Positions 1-8,106 of a stretch of 30,297 nucleotides of DNA are shown here, piece by piece. A model generated the notes under the pieces. The model was not told the DNA's origin, ran no database searches, and saw nothing but the letters and a program-made list of their open reading frames with translations. The stretch's first letter is position 1. Every line of letters begins with the position of its first letter. The DNA lies in IMG/VR virus record IMGVR_UViG_3300027816_000298, positions 1-30,297 of that record; one strand, given 5' to 3'. This stretch comes from a virus. The position numbers and the translations under genes are program-made.

Positions 1-780
1 CTTTGTAGCTACAGTTTCTAAATCACCGTAGTTTCTAAGTCTTTCCACTTCTGTATCAATGTCCTCCTGGTCAAAACCTTGATCTGCAAGTGCTTGTCTA
101 ATGACAGTCACTTGATTACCTTCCTGTGCAAGATCCATCTCAGCAAAACTTGCGACATTATTATATGTCTGGAAGTATTCCTTGGGACTAGCTCCCTTTA
201 CAAATATTGCTTCAAATGCACGTTGATAGTCTTCGCCAAACTGACCGATGAAGTTGTTCACCATTTCTACAGCTCCTTTCTTTTTTTCATTCTGGAAGCG
301 TTCCAGAAATTCCTCTGGAGTGGAAATGTTTACATCTTCTTCGTCTTCATCTTTTGAAAATACACCTAGCTTTAATAGGTCTTTAGAAAGAGCTGTGAAC
401 TGATTCACATCTTCTTCTTCTTCCCCAGGTTGCTGTTCTTGAGGAGCAACTTGTTTTTTAACAGGGGTTGTAGATTCTTCTTCCTCTTCTTCCTCCTCAC
501 CTGTATTATCTCCTAGGAAATTAGAAATAAGGTCTTGTCCAGTTGGTTCTTTACCATCCTCTTTAGGCACTATTTCTTTTCCCTTGGGTACGTCAGGTTT
601 GGCAGCTGGAGCAGGGGGTTCTGCAGTTTTAACAATCTCTTCAATTTTGTCAGGATTGGCTGTAGAAGTTTCTGGGGAAAACAGGTCGTTTAACAACTCT
701 GCACCTCCAGGGCCCATCTCCATAGTAGTTTCAATACTAAAGTTTCCAAATGATTGGGGCGTATCAAGATTTTGATCCAT
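1..780 (-). CDS. Acidic head-scaffold-like structural protein (partial, C-terminus off window)
   Basis: The minus-strand reading frame opens with ATG at 780 (MDQNLDTPQSF) and stays open to the window edge, giving 260 residues without a stop. The first 150 residues are low-complexity and rich in Pro, Glu and Asp, including a run of about eight Glu. Helical, charged sequence follows (for example TPEEFLERFQNEKKKGAVEM). It is the gene after portal and SPFH in the leftward packaging block, where tailed phages usually keep scaffold, protease or other head-assembly genes. Acidic, helical, disordered composition fits a scaffold-like role, but this is inference from position and composition; no enzyme motif is visible. 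A promoter lies just upstream (805-835), so it may start its own transcript. Confidence 0.7.
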   Translation of the reverse strand, partial: MDQNLDTPQSFGNFSIETTMEMGPGGAELLNDLFSPETSTANPDKIEEIVKTAEPPAPAAKPDVPKGKEIVPKEDGKEPTGQDLISNFLGDNTGEEEEEEEESTTPVKKQVAPQEQQPGEEEEDVNQFTALSKDLLKLGVFSKDEDEEDVNISTPEEFLERFQNEKKKGAVEMVNNFIGQFGEDYQRAFEAIFVKGASPKEYFQTYNNVASFAEMDLAQEGNQVTVIRQALADQGFDQEDIDTEVERLRNYGDLETVATK

Positions 781-804
781 ATGTAGTTTTTATTTGGTTT
801 GATG

Positions 805-835
805 TAAAAGTAAATGAAGGATGTTGAATAGCAAA
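805..835 (-). promoter_or_regulatory. Bacteroidota-type promoter before the scaffold-like gene
   Basis: On the minus strand, TTTG (835-832), a 19-nt spacer and TACTTTTA (812-805) match the Bacteroidota primary-sigma consensus TTTG-N19-21-TAnnTTTG with one mismatch. Transcription would start near 798, giving an untranslated leader of about 18 nt before the ATG at 780. The 781-893 stretch has no gene, so a promoter here makes sense. Confidence 0.6.
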
Positions 836-893
836 GAGTTATGAGCCTTTATTGCTATTTTTTGCAAATAATATAGCATTACGCTAATTTGCT

Positions 894-1424
894 CTAATCA
901 AGTTTGTTTACCACTGTGTCATTAATTAGCCTAAAAGAGCGTATAGGAGCCAAGTCTGTAAGTGTCACCTGATGGATTTCCACTCCCCATTTCTTAGCTT
1001 CCACTCTGGCTTTCTTGCTCAAGGTGTTGTCTATTTCTGTATCAATACACTCATCTAAAGTTTTGTCCATGATGATGTTTTTGATGATGGACTGTGTCAT
1101 GTCTGACAAAGCATCCTGGGCATCATACACCTCCAGAAGGAAGATTTTCACATCCACTATTCTGTATTTCACTAGTCCCTTCACCACAATGTTCTGCCTA
1201 TCCTTTGTATACAATGATTGGGGAGGAAGACTGAGGGTGGTGACAACAACGTGTTGATTAATCACCTCATCGAAGAAGGGGATTTTGAAATACACTCCAG
1301 GGGACACAACACATTTATATTTGCCCCATCTCATTAACACTCCCATTTCATAATGCCTGATTATGAATACAGGCAGGAGCTGCTCTATCCAATTGGACAG
1401 GAGCTCAATTAGTTTGTCAAACAT
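894..1424 (-). CDS. SPFH/Band-7 (stomatin/prohibitin-like) domain protein
   Basis: The 176-residue product has a short hydrophobic N-terminus (LLSNWIEQLLPVFIIRHYE) followed by a Band-7 core: GVLMRWGKYKCVVSPGVYFKIP, broken here as 'GVLMRWGKYK' then 'SPGVYFKIPF', then the VVTTLSLPPQSLYTKDRQNIVVKGLVKYRI region as short segments 'SLPPQSLYTKDRQ' and 'VVKGLVKYRI', and a helical tail (LSDMTQSIIKNIIMDKTLDE, WGVEIHQVTLTDL). These are the classic SPFH strand and helix signatures. The protein is shorter than cellular stomatins, which carry a longer coiled coil. Its ATG overlaps the portal stop as TAATG, so it is translationally coupled to portal. SPFH proteins form membrane-associated ring or cage oligomers; a role in virion assembly or at the host membrane is inference. 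Confidence 0.82.
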   Translation of the reverse strand: MFDKLIELLSNWIEQLLPVFIIRHYEMGVLMRWGKYKCVVSPGVYFKIPFFDEVINQHVVVTTLSLPPQSLYTKDRQNIVVKGLVKYRIVDVKIFLLEVYDAQDALSDMTQSIIKNIIMDKTLDECIDTEIDNTLSKKARVEAKKWGVEIHQVTLTDLAPIRSFRLINDTVVNKLD

Positions 1425-4009
1425 TATTTAGGTTTTTTAGATGCCCTGTTCTTAGCATTAAGTTTTGCTATCTCCAGGTCATTCTTTTGGTTTTCTCTAG
1501 CCACTTGCAACTTCTCTCTTTCTAGCTGCATCTTCTGAGCATTTTCTCTAGACTTAGATTGAAGCTCTCTCATCTTTGATTCATAATCCCTAGCTGCTTT
1601 TGATTGTTCATTGGCTAACTTGCTGATTTCCAATACATCTGGAACTTTGTTTTCATCAACATCCACCATTGAACCAGCTTTAGCTTCAGCTGCAATCAAA
1701 GCTATTTCTTTCTTATTAATTCTATCCAGCTCATTCTGATAGTTTTCATTTTCTATATCCTGTTGTTTCTGAAGCTGAGCTTGTTCCATTTGAGCAGCAG
1801 CAATCTCTTTTTGTTGATCAATTTGCTGTTGTTGCTGTTGCATTTGCTGATCTTGCATTTGTAACTGCCTGTCTCTCAAGTCTTTAAACACCTTCTTCAT
1901 TTCTCTCATAGACTTGGTGCTGTACAGCTCTATTACATCATACAATGTACCTCCATTTTGTATAACTGCCTGAGAAAGCTGACGAAGTTCATTAAACATT
2001 TGTGTATCTTCAGGACGATTTGTGAGAAACACTTTCAAATCACGAAACTTCAAATCTGTACCGTTTACAGATACAAATGCACTTTCTCCCTCACTGGTTA
2101 TATATGATAGGGTTGATTCTGACTTCTTACTTTCTACATACAGGGAAGCATCAATAATGGCCTGGTAGAGTTGTCCAAGGACATATTCATGGGCTACAAA
2201 CAAAGGTTCTGTTTGAGCGTAGCTTTGTTGAACAGCTGTATTAACTCCTGTGGCAGATTCACTTGATGTAACAGACCCCATTCTTTGCCTGCTCATACCT
2301 ATCAACTCCCAGCATTCATTCTTTAATTGCATAGCTAGCTGGTAACGAGATTGTATTTCCTGCGTACGTGTGAGGTCAATATCCCTAAACTGATTAAATG
2401 AACTTGGGGATTTTAGGTTTTCAGGACTGTCGTCAATAAACACTATTCCTCTGTTACGAGCTTCCATTTCCCATTGGTCTAATGCATCCTGGGCATCCCC
2501 ATCTTTTGGAATAGGAACGTGTCTAATAGATGTTAGATACACTTTACCCACTTCCTTCTCAAGAAGTTTATAAAGCTGGTTCATACAAACATTGTACAGC
2601 ACCTGAAAAGGCTTCATTAGGTCAACCAGGGATTTAGCCTCTGTGTTCTTCACTTCAAATGTTGTACCAATAATGGGACAATAATTGAGAAGTCTAAATG
2701 GTTTTATATGATAGATGTCAGGTCCAACCTTGATTCCCTGATACCATTCATTAATCCATCCCCATTCAAGGCTCTGTTGTGTGGGAATAGCTCCAGATTT
2801 GTAGTTTTCGTCTACAAGAAGAGATTGTTCATTCCCCATTTCGTCAATATAAATCACCTTTCCAATCTTCCTCTTACTAATCCAATAAGCTCTCACCACT
2901 ACATATTTATATCCAAATGAAGACACATTTGATGTAAGTCCCAAAAAGTCTTTAAGCCCGTCATTGTTTTCTTTCATCTCTGATTCAATAACCATACGAG
3001 TTTGAAGAACCAATGGGTCATAAGTGTCATATGTAACTGAATCAATACCAGGAGCTACATTAGGGTTGCCTAGGTTGGACTCACGAACATTTATCAATCC
3101 ATAATCTTGCAGAGAGCTTCTGAGGTGGTCTATTTCTTCTTTGGTAAGGTCTGGTATGCTTTCAATAATCTCAGAAAGCTCCATCACTTGCACTGTACCA
3201 GCAGCATATGCTCCTTGGGCCCTACCTGTTGGGTCACTAATCCATTTCCTATCTGGGGTGGTAAGGAACCAAACATTCTTTGGGTTGGCCACCTCAATAT
3301 TAAATCCAAGCTTGGAGTTGTCTTCATATATATGATAGAACTCTCTGGCTGAAATTAATAGGTCACGAAAAGCATCTTCACTCTTCTCCTTTAAATTAAA
3401 TTCAGCTTTCTCACATGTCAATACGTGATTAGCCCATTTCTCTGCTACAGATGTATAAGAGTCAAGGCTTTCTTTCACCTCTTCCATTGTCATCTTCTGA
3501 ACATCTTCTTCAGAAACTTCTTCTCCAGAAATGGAAAGTTTTTGCAATATCTTTTCCCTGGCGTTAGCTATTACATAATCTTGTAATATCTGTGTCTTAA
3601 ACTCAAGTTCTTCAGACTTACTGTCATCATCAAATGCTTTCACCCTAAATGTATCAGGACGTTTGGATATTTCACCAACCAGTTCGTTAATAGGAGTGGT
3701 GATGATGGAATACATTTTTACATAAGCTGGAAGTTCCAAATCAGCTGTCACTACATCTGTAAAACTCCTCACCTGAGGCTCCTGGTAGAAATCTTCCATT
3801 CTCAGGATGCCCTTCAGAAGGTCATAGTTTTTTACAAAGGTGTCACGATTTTTAACAAATTCTGCATATGCCTTGTTTGCAAAATAGTCCATTGTGTTCT
3901 TAATCCAACTCTCATCCTTCTTCTCCTTCTCAGTTTTAAACTGGTCAGGGAATATGTTCAAATAGGCATACCTGATGGTAGCGTCTTTTGTATATCTAAT
4001 AATAGCCAT
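1424..4009 (-). CDS. Portal protein
   Basis: An 861-residue protein lies directly downstream of the large terminase and is coupled to it by a TAATG overlap. Length, position and architecture fit the large portal of crAss-like phages: a mixed alpha/beta body, a central GMSRQRMGSVTSSESATG segment at about residues 590-610 followed by a long helix (TEPLFVAHEYVLGQLYQAII), and a C-terminal Gln-rich coiled coil from about residue 735 (many Q in QLQMQDQQMQQQQQQID) ending in a basic tail (RASKKPK). Portal dodecamers form the DNA channel at one capsid vertex and dock terminase. The Gln-rich tail is longer than the minimal portal fold and probably forms a barrel or coiled-coil extension. Identification is by context and overall pattern, without a profile search. 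Confidence 0.8.
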   Translation of the reverse strand: MAIIRYTKDATIRYAYLNIFPDQFKTEKEKKDESWIKNTMDYFANKAYAEFVKNRDTFVKNYDLLKGILRMEDFYQEPQVRSFTDVVTADLELPAYVKMYSIITTPINELVGEISKRPDTFRVKAFDDDSKSEELEFKTQILQDYVIANAREKILQKLSISGEEVSEEDVQKMTMEEVKESLDSYTSVAEKWANHVLTCEKAEFNLKEKSEDAFRDLLISAREFYHIYEDNSKLGFNIEVANPKNVWFLTTPDRKWISDPTGRAQGAYAAGTVQVMELSEIIESIPDLTKEEIDHLRSSLQDYGLINVRESNLGNPNVAPGIDSVTYDTYDPLVLQTRMVIESEMKENNDGLKDFLGLTSNVSSFGYKYVVVRAYWISKRKIGKVIYIDEMGNEQSLLVDENYKSGAIPTQQSLEWGWINEWYQGIKVGPDIYHIKPFRLLNYCPIIGTTFEVKNTEAKSLVDLMKPFQVLYNVCMNQLYKLLEKEVGKVYLTSIRHVPIPKDGDAQDALDQWEMEARNRGIVFIDDSPENLKSPSSFNQFRDIDLTRTQEIQSRYQLAMQLKNECWELIGMSRQRMGSVTSSESATGVNTAVQQSYAQTEPLFVAHEYVLGQLYQAIIDASLYVESKKSESTLSYITSEGESAFVSVNGTDLKFRDLKVFLTNRPEDTQMFNELRQLSQAVIQNGGTLYDVIELYSTKSMREMKKVFKDLRDRQLQMQDQQMQQQQQQIDQQKEIAAAQMEQAQLQKQQDIENENYQNELDRINKKEIALIAAEAKAGSMVDVDENKVPDVLEISKLANEQSKAARDYESKMRELQSKSRENAQKMQLEREKLQVARENQKNDLEIAKLNAKNRASKKPK

Positions 4010-6033
4010 TATGAAAACAGTTTATTTTTTCTTTTAGTGAATAAGCCTCTTGACTCTGTGAATAGCTGGTTTTTCTTGTTTGGTTTAAACAATGCTGCCA
4101 CCCTTGGATCACCGCTTCCCCCCACCTTTCCAATAATGGGGTCCATCTTAACTGCTTGAGCTATAGCTAGTTCTGCAGCAATGACACGGTCAAAGTTACC
4201 ATCATCGTTATATTGTATAATCTCTTCTAAAAGTACAGGGTCAAATATTTTACTCACCCCTGTCACCTCTCTTATAATATTACCATCCTCGTCTTTTTCC
4301 TGATAGACAATCTGCTCCATATACTTCTTCAGACAGTTGTGCAGATAGTCTCTAATCTTTTCTGCTGAACGATGCACCCCATATTCACGATTCACTGTTG
4401 TTCCAGGTACCACCTCTTTCAACCAAGGGGGTTGTTTTTCCAGGTAGTGAGCATCTCCTTTGGATTTCATATATTCAATAAATGATATATCATCATTCTC
4501 ACACAATGTACGAGCATTGTAATATTTGATGAGAAGGCGAGCTTGTTCTTCCCAGGTTTCTTTTCTATCAGGACGTGCACAATACGAAGCTACGAACATA
4601 TCTTGATATTTCTCCCCTGTAATATCATGCATTCTTTTATAAATGTAGACAGATCCCAGGGAAGTGGAATATGCAGCTTTTCCTTGTCTGTAGGGGTCCA
4701 CTCCAGCTACATACAGTCCATAAGGAGGACTTTCTATAGGAAACTCGTATATGACAACAGGAGCATCTTTTGAATCTGTGTTTTTCAGAGGGAAGTTGCT
4801 AATAGGCTGTTTATCTGTAAACTCGTGACTTATCTTCTCACCATCATTAAAAAGCACTACAGGTGTACCTGTACGTTCAGCATTTAGAATTCTGGCTTTC
4901 TGACGTTTAGCTGCCTCAATATCAAATATGTTTGTGTCCTCATTGAGGAATATGTCATCCACCTCAATAGGGTAGTACATCTTTTCCTTCAGATAGGCAA
5001 TTCTGTCTCCAGCTTTTTTAAGACGCTCCAGGTTTGAATTGGTGATTTCCAAGGCTTTATCCTCATTGCTCACCATCATTGGAACATCGTGTAGAGGGCT
5101 ACCCTTTGGCTGATTTAGGAATTTTCCAAGGGAACTGTCCTCTTTGGCTTCCATTCTATATTTGTAAGAAATGAAAAGTCCATGGAAGCGCCTTTCGTCT
5201 TTTTCATTCTGATAGGACAGGAAGTTGAAATTGTCAGCATCAAACATCAGGCTTTTGGCATCCATGAATTTCTTCATATCGCCACCTGTACCTGTAAGAA
5301 TAGGAGAGCAACCCCATCCATAAGGAGTGGTGAAACCTGGCACAGCTGCCTGAAATCCTCTGAGAAAATTACCCTTACCAATCTCATCTATAATTAGTTT
5401 ACGTGGTTTGGTACCAGCAATAGCTTCTTCATTATTACCCTCATCCAGGTTACGAATGAGAATTTGGGAAAACGGAATACGTTCCCCCTTTCTGGTTTTT
5501 ACACCAAGTGTCACCTGTTTAGCCCAGTTGTCTTCCACCTTCTGCCATCTCCAGGCTTCAGGCAGGAAGTTGAGCCCCTTGTCCAGCTTATCTGTAATCA
5601 GTTTTATATCTGGGGCATTCAGCCCAGCAATAACATTCTGTGAGTTTTGGTCAAATGTAGCTCCCCATCCAATGTAAGAAGCCTCAAGAACAGACTTGGC
5701 AAAACGTCTGATTCCCAATATCACAAGTCCCTTTTTCTCATTCTGGGCCTTGTCTATTTCATTTGTAACAATCCATTCATTATCCCTCAGAAGGGGATTG
5801 GCGTAGCTCTGATGGATTCTTCCACGCTCATCTATAACGTCCACCTCTGTATGCCAGACGTTTAAATGCCAATACAAAAAGGGGTTGATGTACACCCCAT
5901 TCATCATAAATCCATCTAAGCAGAGCTGTTTATGGAAGTCAAAAAAAGCTTTATGTTCCGCTGACTCCTTATCTGGAACTCTCTTTTGGTTGATGAACCA
6001 GTCTTTGTAGTCTATGGAAATTAGTTCACTCAT
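4009..6033 (-). CDS. terL: Terminase large subunit (ATPase-nuclease)
   Basis: The 674-residue product has the two-domain TerL layout. ATPase domain: a deviant Walker A, GIRRFAKS at about 107-114, and Walker B LIIDE at about 213-217 with the catalytic Glu. RNase-H-like nuclease domain: first metal Asp in YVAGVDPYR (about D446), an acidic motif CENDD (about 511-515), and a last Asp in NFDRVIAAELA (about D615). TerL cuts concatemeric DNA and pumps it into the prohead through portal. The R-rich Walker A (xxRRxAKS, not GxGKS) is typical of many phage terminases. The ATG overlaps the preceding gene as ATGA, and the stop overlaps portal as TAATG. Confidence 0.93.
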   Translation of the reverse strand: MSELISIDYKDWFINQKRVPDKESAEHKAFFDFHKQLCLDGFMMNGVYINPFLYWHLNVWHTEVDVIDERGRIHQSYANPLLRDNEWIVTNEIDKAQNEKKGLVILGIRRFAKSVLEASYIGWGATFDQNSQNVIAGLNAPDIKLITDKLDKGLNFLPEAWRWQKVEDNWAKQVTLGVKTRKGERIPFSQILIRNLDEGNNEEAIAGTKPRKLIIDEIGKGNFLRGFQAAVPGFTTPYGWGCSPILTGTGGDMKKFMDAKSLMFDADNFNFLSYQNEKDERRFHGLFISYKYRMEAKEDSSLGKFLNQPKGSPLHDVPMMVSNEDKALEITNSNLERLKKAGDRIAYLKEKMYYPIEVDDIFLNEDTNIFDIEAAKRQKARILNAERTGTPVVLFNDGEKISHEFTDKQPISNFPLKNTDSKDAPVVIYEFPIESPPYGLYVAGVDPYRQGKAAYSTSLGSVYIYKRMHDITGEKYQDMFVASYCARPDRKETWEEQARLLIKYYNARTLCENDDISFIEYMKSKGDAHYLEKQPPWLKEVVPGTTVNREYGVHRSAEKIRDYLHNCLKKYMEQIVYQEKDEDGNIIREVTGVSKIFDPVLLEEIIQYNDDGNFDRVIAAELAIAQAVKMDPIIGKVGGSGDPRVAALFKPNKKNQLFTESRGLFTKRKNKLFS

Positions 6034-6371
6034 TGTCTGTTTTTAAGGAAATCCTCTGCCATTGCTCCCAGCTCCCCTCCACCTCTCACCTCTATTTTAG
6101 ACTCTTCTTTCTCACGTAGTTTATCCACCACTTCCAGAAGAGACAGATAGTTTTTCATGGTGTCCTGTACAAATTTCCCTTGGGCCTCAATAGAAGCAAT
6201 CACCATAGGAAGCATTCCTCCTTTAGATGTAGGTTTCCATTCAATCCTGTCTTTCAACTGATGCAAAGGATTGGCATCTACATAAGCCTTCCAACTAGCC
6301 AGCTGTTGTTCAGCCCAATCTAGCTCTGTATTAATATATGTAGTTTTAGAACTCTTCGCCATCATTATCAT
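6030..6371 (-). CDS. Small helical protein next to TerL, possible terminase small subunit
   Basis: A 113-residue hydrophilic protein with a helix-rich centre (AEQQLASWKAYVDANPLHQL; ASIEAQGKFVQDTMKNYLSL) and a Gly-containing acidic C-terminus (EVRGGGELGAMAEDFLKNRQ). It sits immediately before terL and overlaps it by ATGA, the usual place for terS. No helix-turn-helix is obvious, so TerS is only a context guess. The first in-frame ATG is at 6371, but ATGs at 6365 and 6362 are also possible because the product begins MIMMAK. Confidence 0.7.
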   Translation of the reverse strand: MIMMAKSSKTTYINTELDWAEQQLASWKAYVDANPLHQLKDRIEWKPTSKGGMLPMVIASIEAQGKFVQDTMKNYLSLLEVVDKLREKEESKIEVRGGGELGAMAEDFLKNRQ

Positions 6372-6618
6372 CTTTTAATATGTTCCCAAGATCTATTCCT
6401 TCCTTTACAATCTCATCTACATCATCTGTATGGGGAACGTCCATTTCAAGCTCTGTTGCATATTTCTCAATAGCAAAATGTAATTCTTTATCTGACACCC
6501 CCCACAAATCTCCATATTCATAGAATACAGCTGCTAAATGTCTCCCTAAATTGTGTGTGGGATGGGAAGAATGTAATTTTTGAAGGAGCCTTAGGCTTTT
6601 GTTATAAAAATCAGCCAT
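6346..6618 (-). CDS. Hypothetical acidic helical protein
   Basis: A 90-residue protein with a His- and Tyr-containing helical N-terminal half (LLQKLHSSHPTHNLGRHLAA) and a strongly acidic C-terminus (DVPHTDDVDEIVKEG; LKDDNDGEEF). It overlaps the next gene by 26 nt and the previous one by 8 nt, which supports a real member of the leftward operon. I do not recognise the family. Confidence 0.65.
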   Translation of the reverse strand: MADFYNKSLRLLQKLHSSHPTHNLGRHLAAVFYEYGDLWGVSDKELHFAIEKYATELEMDVPHTDDVDEIVKEGIDLGNILKDDNDGEEF

Positions 6619-6877
6619 CTATTAAATCATTAAAGGTGATGTCATCATTTTCATTTTTTTCTTCTTCTTCTTCAATTTCTATTTTATATTCTTCTTCATT
6701 AATAGCGTTAAAATATTCAGCATTCACCTTTATTAAGATGTTATCCTGAACAGCATCTGGCACACCAATAATATCTACAAAATCTGCCCCTCTTTCCCAA
6801 ATATCCGTTAGAATATCAAGAAGCATCCTTACAGGAATCTTTTGTAGAGAAACTGTATTCTCATTGTTATTTTCCAT
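6611..6877 (-). CDS. Hypothetical acidic protein
   Basis: An 88-residue protein. The N-terminal half is a helical segment (VSLQKIPVRMLLDILTDIWE) followed by DFVDIIGVPDAVQDNIL. The C-terminal half is almost only acidic residues (EEEYKIEIEEEEEKNENDD). It overlaps both neighbours slightly (8 nt and 11 nt) in the same operon. Composition suggests a small adaptor or assembly factor; no known motif is seen. Confidence 0.65.
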   Translation of the reverse strand: MENNNENTVSLQKIPVRMLLDILTDIWERGADFVDIIGVPDAVQDNILIKVNAEYFNAINEEEYKIEIEEEEEKNENDDITFNDLIDG

Positions 6878-7163
6878 ATTCTATGTTCATTTCTTTTTCC
6901 TGTGTTTCTGTAATTACAGCTTTCCATTGTTCCAGGGGACAGCTGCATGAAAGGCATTTTGTCTTGGCTGAGAGCGTACATCCACATTCAACACAATGTT
7001 CATCCACCCTAAGCGTAACATAATTTGGCTTATTCAGGGAATTGTGAGGACATGCTCTGCAAATCTCCATCCTCTGTTTGCTCACCCTTGCTATCTCCGC
7101 TTTCAACTTCTTGGGAGGCAGCAGATTGTTTCTCCAACCCTCGTAAATCTGTCCTATTTTCAT
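6867..7163 (-). CDS. Cys-rich zinc-binding protein
   Basis: The 98-residue protein starts with a helical segment (IYEGWRNNLLPPKKLKAEIA) and then carries Cys pairs spaced as metal ligands: CRAC at 35-38, HCVECGC at 56-62 and CLSCSC at 70-75. This resembles small phage zinc-ribbon proteins that begin with a 'YEGW-N-L-P' helix. The metal-site pattern indicates a structural zinc fold binding nucleic acid or protein. The gene begins inside the IHF-like gene, sharing 134 nt with it in another frame. Because its N-terminal helix looks conserved, I regard this start as real. Confidence 0.75.
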   Translation of the reverse strand: MKIGQIYEGWRNNLLPPKKLKAEIARVSKQRMEICRACPHNSLNKPNYVTLRVDEHCVECGCTLSAKTKCLSCSCPLEQWKAVITETQEKEMNIEYGK

Positions 7164-7539
7164 AAACCCTTGGTTTTAAATCTTTTATATATTCTAAAGT
7201 GGATTGCAACTTCAAATAATAATTCCTCCTTTTAGTTTCAGAAAGCTCCTGTGTGTCCAGGGCATTTTGGAAAAAATCTCTCTTTGAATAGTTTTTCATA
7301 AGCTTCTTTAAAGCTTTCTTTTCATTAAAGAAGAACTTCCCAAACCCAGAAATCTCTATGCTTTTGTTGTGCTTCAATGCCTCATTAGCTGAGCTAAATT
7401 GGTGATTTACAACGCTTTCTATAACCTTCTCTGACACCCTTAGCTTTACAGCCATCTTTCTAATCAAATAATCCTTGACAGAAAGACTAACAGGTTTATC
7501 TACGAAGAAGTCTGATTTCAAGAACAATGCCATCTTCAA
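7030..7539 (-). CDS. IHF/HU-like DNA-binding protein
   Basis: A 169-residue protein. Residues about 20-75 match the HU/IHF core: two helices (VKDYLIRKMAVKLRVSEKVI; FSSANEALKHNKSIEI) leading into the strand motif ISGFGKFFF. The DNA-intercalating Pro arm (GRNPxTG in HU) is not visible; a basic helix (EKKALKKLMKNYSKRDFF) follows instead, and the last 45 residues are low complexity. IHF-like proteins are typical of crAss-like phages and are thought to bend DNA during packaging, replication or transcription. The start overlaps the regulator gene by 44 nt. The C-terminal tail overlaps the zinc-protein gene by 134 nt in another frame and may be dispensable. Confidence 0.78.
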   Translation of the reverse strand: MKMALFLKSDFFVDKPVSLSVKDYLIRKMAVKLRVSEKVIESVVNHQFSSANEALKHNKSIEISGFGKFFFNEKKALKKLMKNYSKRDFFQNALDTQELSETKRRNYYLKLQSTLEYIKDLKPRVYENRTDLRGLEKQSAASQEVESGDSKGEQTEDGDLQSMSSQFPE

Positions 7540-7834
7540 AATTTAAAACGATTTGGGGGGCCACTTTAATCTTTCCTCCATCCTTAATAAGCAACCCCGT
7601 TTTCTTAAGCTTGGAAATAATATTATTGATTGAGGGATTGGTGGTTCCATATTTATCACAAAACTCCTTTCTAATATTAGCATAAGAAATATTTCCCCTA
7701 ACAGCTGTAAAAGCCACAAGCTGCACCTCCCTAGGTGTAAGAGAAATATTATTCACCCCAGCTAACAACGTATAATACATCTCAGCCAAAGAATAAACAT
7801 CTCCTTCTATTCTCTTAATTTTCTGTAACACCAT
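7496..7834 (-). CDS. Winged-helix/HTH DNA-binding regulator
   Basis: A 112-residue protein with a compact HTH pattern. LTPREVQLVAFTAVRG (about 32-47) is followed by ISYANIRKEFCDKYGTTNPS (about 49-68), the recognition-helix candidate INNIISKLKKTGLL (about 69-82) and a wing-like strand pair (IKDGGKIKVAP). It is the first gene of the leftward block and sits beside the divergence region, the usual place for a phage transcription regulator. It may act on the repeats at 8016-8067; that is inference. Its ATG is about 18 nt from the predicted transcription start. Confidence 0.72.
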   Translation of the reverse strand: MVLQKIKRIEGDVYSLAEMYYTLLAGVNNISLTPREVQLVAFTAVRGNISYANIRKEFCDKYGTTNPSINNIISKLKKTGLLIKDGGKIKVAPQIVLNFEDGIVLEIRLLRR

Positions 7835-7858
7835 ATATTCAACAATGTAATTATTTTA

Positions 7859-7888
7859 CAAAATTACCCTTTTCCTAACACATTCAAA
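7859..7888 (-). promoter_or_regulatory. Bacteroidota-type promoter of the leftward block
   Basis: On the minus strand TTTG (7888-7885), an 18-nt spacer and a perfect TAATTTTG (7866-7859) match the TTTG / TAnnTTTG consensus. The predicted start of transcription is near 7852, giving a leader of about 18 nt, the same as at the 805-835 promoter. This is the best promoter match in the window and would drive the regulator, IHF, terminase and portal genes. Confidence 0.72.
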
Positions 7889-8006
7889 CACAATATTTTA
7901 CACTTATGCTATATTATCCCTACATTTTATTTTCCTTTCCTGAAACATCCTTCCCCACCCACCACCCCAAAGGTAGAGGTGAAACAATATACCATCCAAA
8001 AAAAAC

Positions 8007-8015
8007 TTTTCCACA
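8007..8015 (+). promoter_or_regulatory. DnaA-box-like site TTTTCCACA
   Basis: It matches TTWTNCACA at every position and abuts the first direct repeat. A second copy with the last base changed (TTTTCCACG) is at 8092-8100. A single 9-mer is expected by chance now and then, so the case rests on its place in the divergence region and on the DnaA-like gene at 17951. Confidence 0.4.
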
Positions 8016-8067
8016 TACACCCGTAAGGGTGTAATACACCCATAAACACCCCCATATATACCCGTAA
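8016..8067 (+). repeat. Three iteron-like direct repeats (TACACCCGTAA type)
   Basis: TACACCCGTAA (8016-8026), TACACCCATAA (8035-8045) and TATACCCGTAA (8057-8067) repeat with start-to-start distances of 19 and 22 bp. The first is also half of a perfect hairpin TACACCC-GTAA-GGGTGTA (8016-8033), and the third extends to ACCCGTAAGGGGT (8060-8072); the two CGTAAGGG centres are 41 bp apart, about four helical turns. Such phasing suits a dimeric repressor or an initiator protein. Confidence 0.55.
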
Positions 8068-8092
8068 GGGGTTAAAAATGCCCCCCTATAAT

Positions 8093-8106
8093 TTTCCACG
8101 TGGAAA
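8093..8106. promoter_or_regulatory. 14-bp perfect palindrome
   Basis: TTTCCACGTGGAAA is a perfect inverted repeat about 20 bp past the last iteron-like repeat and 135 bp before the first rightward gene. It looks like an operator for a homodimeric DNA-binding protein; the binding protein is unknown. Confidence 0.45.

Noticed and set aside
79-357. Plus-strand ORF opposite the scaffold-like gene
   Set aside because: It is a shadow of the minus-strand open frame 1-780; composition is unlike a real protein, and the same applies to 584-775.
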